Below, piece after piece: positions 62,676 through 64,000 of a DNA stretch of 64,000 nucleotides. Source of the DNA: Streptomyces puniciscabiei (lineage in GTDB: Bacteria > Actinomycetota > Actinomycetes > Streptomycetales > Streptomycetaceae); the NCBI RefSeq assembly GCF_006715785.1, contig NZ_VFNX01000001.1, positions 434,001 through 498,000 of the forward strand, written 5' to 3'. A program made the translations under genes and the position numbers. Within the stretch, counting starts at the first letter, position 1, and the number at the start of each line of letters is the position of its first letter. The notes beneath the pieces were generated by a model. It was given only the letters and a program-made list of their open reading frames with translations. It did not search any database and had not been told where the DNA came from.

Positions 62676-63635
62676 TCACCGTGCATCGGTGTCGAACAAG
62701 CGGCGGGCATTGCGGGTGGTGAGGTCCCGCCAGGTGACGGTGGCGGACGGCTGCACCGCGGAGTCGATGGAGGTGACCTGAGCGAGCACCGCGTCCATGG
62801 GCGTCCAGCAGTAGTCGCTGCCATAGAGGAGACGCTCGGTGCCGAAGGCCGCGCCGAAGGCCGGGACCTGCCGCGGGAATGGGGTGCCGGCCATGTCGTA
62901 CCAGAGTCGGCCGAGCTGCTCGACGGCGCTCGGAGCGTCGACGGCGCCGCCGCCTACGTGGGTGCGGAAGAGTTCCATCCGGTCGGCGAGCAGCGGCAGC
63001 ACACCTCCGCCGTGTGTCAAGATCCAGCGGATCCGCGGACGGCGGGCGAGGACACCGCGCAGGAGCAGGTCGCTCGCAGTACGGGCAGTGTCGAAGAGGA
63101 ACTCCAGCATCGGCCGTGGCCGGCCCAGAGCAAGCTCGTCGGCGTGGGGCGCTGACGTGGGGTGAACGAAGACTACGGCGCTGCGGCGGTCGAGCTCCTC
63201 CCAGAGCGGCTCGAACCGGGGGTCACCGAGGTAGAGGCCATGGTGGTTGGTTTCCACCACCACTCCGTCCGCACCGAGGACGTCGAGCGCGTAGGCGGTC
63301 TCCGCGAGCGAGCCCTCGACGTCCGGCAGGGGCAGGGAGGCGAAGAGACCGAACCGCTGCGGGTCCTCCGTGCGGACCCGGGCGCCGAACTCATTGACCT
63401 CACGTGCGAGAGCGCGGGCCTCGCTGTCGTCCCCGAAGTGCACTCCGGGCGAGGAGATCGAGAGGTAGGACCTGTCGATCCCTGAGCGTTTCATCATGTC
63501 GAGATGCTCTTCGACGCTCCACGCGGGCCAGCCGGGCATCCCGTCGGGATGTTCGACACCTGCGGCTCGAGCCGCCGCCACATAACTGTCGGTGACGAAG
63601 TGGGCGTGCACATCGATGAATCCGGTCGCGGCCAT
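62676..63635 (-). CDS. Amidohydrolase_2-family decarboxylase/hydrolase
   Basis: 319 residues from ATG 63635 (MAATGFIDVHAHFVTDSYVA). Metal site: DVHAHF at the N-terminus, FVHPTSAPHADELALGR, ILTHGGGVLPLLADR, GSDYCWTPMDAVLAQ. This is the pattern of aminocarboxymuconate-semialdehyde-decarboxylase-type enzymes, which decarboxylate or hydrate aromatic ring-cleavage products. Substrate unknown. Divergent from the IclR regulator, a usual pairing in aromatic catabolism. Confidence 0.93.
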   Translation of the reverse strand: MAATGFIDVHAHFVTDSYVAAARAAGVEHPDGMPGWPAWSVEEHLDMMKRSGIDRSYLSISSPGVHFGDDSEARALAREVNEFGARVRTEDPQRFGLFASLPLPDVEGSLAETAYALDVLGADGVVVETNHHGLYLGDPRFEPLWEELDRRSAVVFVHPTSAPHADELALGRPRPMLEFLFDTARTASDLLLRGVLARRPRIRWILTHGGGVLPLLADRMELFRTHVGGGAVDAPSAVEQLGRLWYDMAGTPFPRQVPAFGAAFGTERLLYGSDYCWTPMDAVLAQVTSIDSAVQPSATVTWRDLTTRNARRLFDTDAR

Positions 63636-63715
63636 ACAATTCTCCCTTTCTGCGGGGTCCCTGTCAGTGCCAGCCACCGTAGGAAGCGTGCCGTACATTG
63701 GCAGCGGTGATTCCG

Positions 63716-64000
63716 ATGAATGAAATGTCGACCACCGACGGTGGTGCCCCCAGGAGACGCGGGGGCAGGCCGGCTGAGGGACAACCGGTGATCGACCGGG
63801 CTTTCGCCCTGCTCGGCAGCTTCGATGGTGACCACCGTGCGCAGACGCTTGCCGAACTCGCACAGCGAAGCGGCATCCCCCGCAGCAGTGCTCTCCGGCT
63901 CGCCCGGTCTCTGATGGAAGTGGGCGCTCTGGAACGCCTCGGCGACGGCCGCTTCGTCGTGGGTCTGCGGCTGCTGGAGACCCCTTCCCTGGCCCCGCGC
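63716..64000 (+). CDS. IclR-family regulator, N-terminal part (cut by window edge)
   Basis: 95 codons in frame to the window end, from ATG 63716 (alternative GTG 63707). After an Arg/Gly-rich lead it reads VIDRAFALLGSFDGDHRAQT, LAELAQRSGIPRSSALRLAR, SLMEVGALERLGDGRFVVGL, the IclR winged helix. It probably controls the divergent amidohydrolase. The ligand-binding domain lies outside the window. Confidence 0.85.
   Translation, partial: MNEMSTTDGGAPRRRGGRPAEGQPVIDRAFALLGSFDGDHRAQTLAELAQRSGIPRSSALRLARSLMEVGALERLGDGRFVVGLRLLETPSLAPR

Overview
The window is high-GC actinobacterial DNA. A SigB/F/G-family sigma factor, many SpoIIE/Rsb-type regulators, SsgA-like sporulation protein remnants and many small Streptomyces-type proteins point to Streptomyces. 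The density of IS remnants and broken genes suggests an accessory region, such as a chromosome arm or large plasmid. No tRNA, rRNA or CRISPR array was recognised. The left and right edges cut a PP2C phosphatase and an IclR-type regulator.

Layout. 0-4.7 kb: a partner-switching cluster (PP2C end, two STAS proteins, sigma factor, two anti-sigma-type ATPases, a dead PP2C). 4.8-12.4 kb: IS5 and IS630 fragments, a serine hydrolase, a secreted protein, broken deformylase, PP2C and RsbQ genes, and small membrane proteins. 12.4-15.8 kb: alcohol dehydrogenase and aldo/keto reductase, divergent from a frameshifted XRE regulator. 15.7-28 kb: a second regulatory block (DUF5994-STAS-DUF5994, two PP2C phosphatases, ANTAR, STAS, two MEDS proteins), interrupted by an SDR pseudogene and an IS110 copy. 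28-29.6 kb: a mosaic of dead gene pieces. 29.9-37.8 kb: GtrA protein, a molybdo-cytochrome/membrane protein/methyltransferase operon, MarR regulator, SPW membrane protein, ClC channel and FAD monooxygenase. 37.8-39.8 kb: dead MFS gene and scraps. 39.8-51 kb: GH15 enzyme, a MITE, a four-gene glycosyltransferase/methyltransferase operon divergent from a two-component system, an epimerase, and a second molybdo-cytochrome operon. 51.7-53.5 kb: MTA phosphorylase with a damaged 3' end and IS110 debris. 53.6-62.6 kb: two very large PAS-GAF-PP2C-ATPase proteins, a secreted protein behind a double operator, a NIPSNAP protein, broken SALP genes and a decayed third phosphatase-ATPase. 62.7-64 kb: amidohydrolase divergent from an IclR regulator.

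How it fits together. PP2C phosphatases would activate STAS anti-anti-sigma factors by dephosphorylation, and HATPase anti-sigma factors would release sigma. Eight PP2C loci (five apparently functional), five STAS proteins and several ATPase domains make this a dense stress-signalling region. The molybdo-cytochrome, small membrane protein and methyltransferase families occur at two loci, one beside glycosyltransferases and a two-component system. This suggests an envelope redox or glycoconjugate function that I cannot name. Several genes carry single-base indels, often in C/G runs, so true decay and assembly error both need considering.
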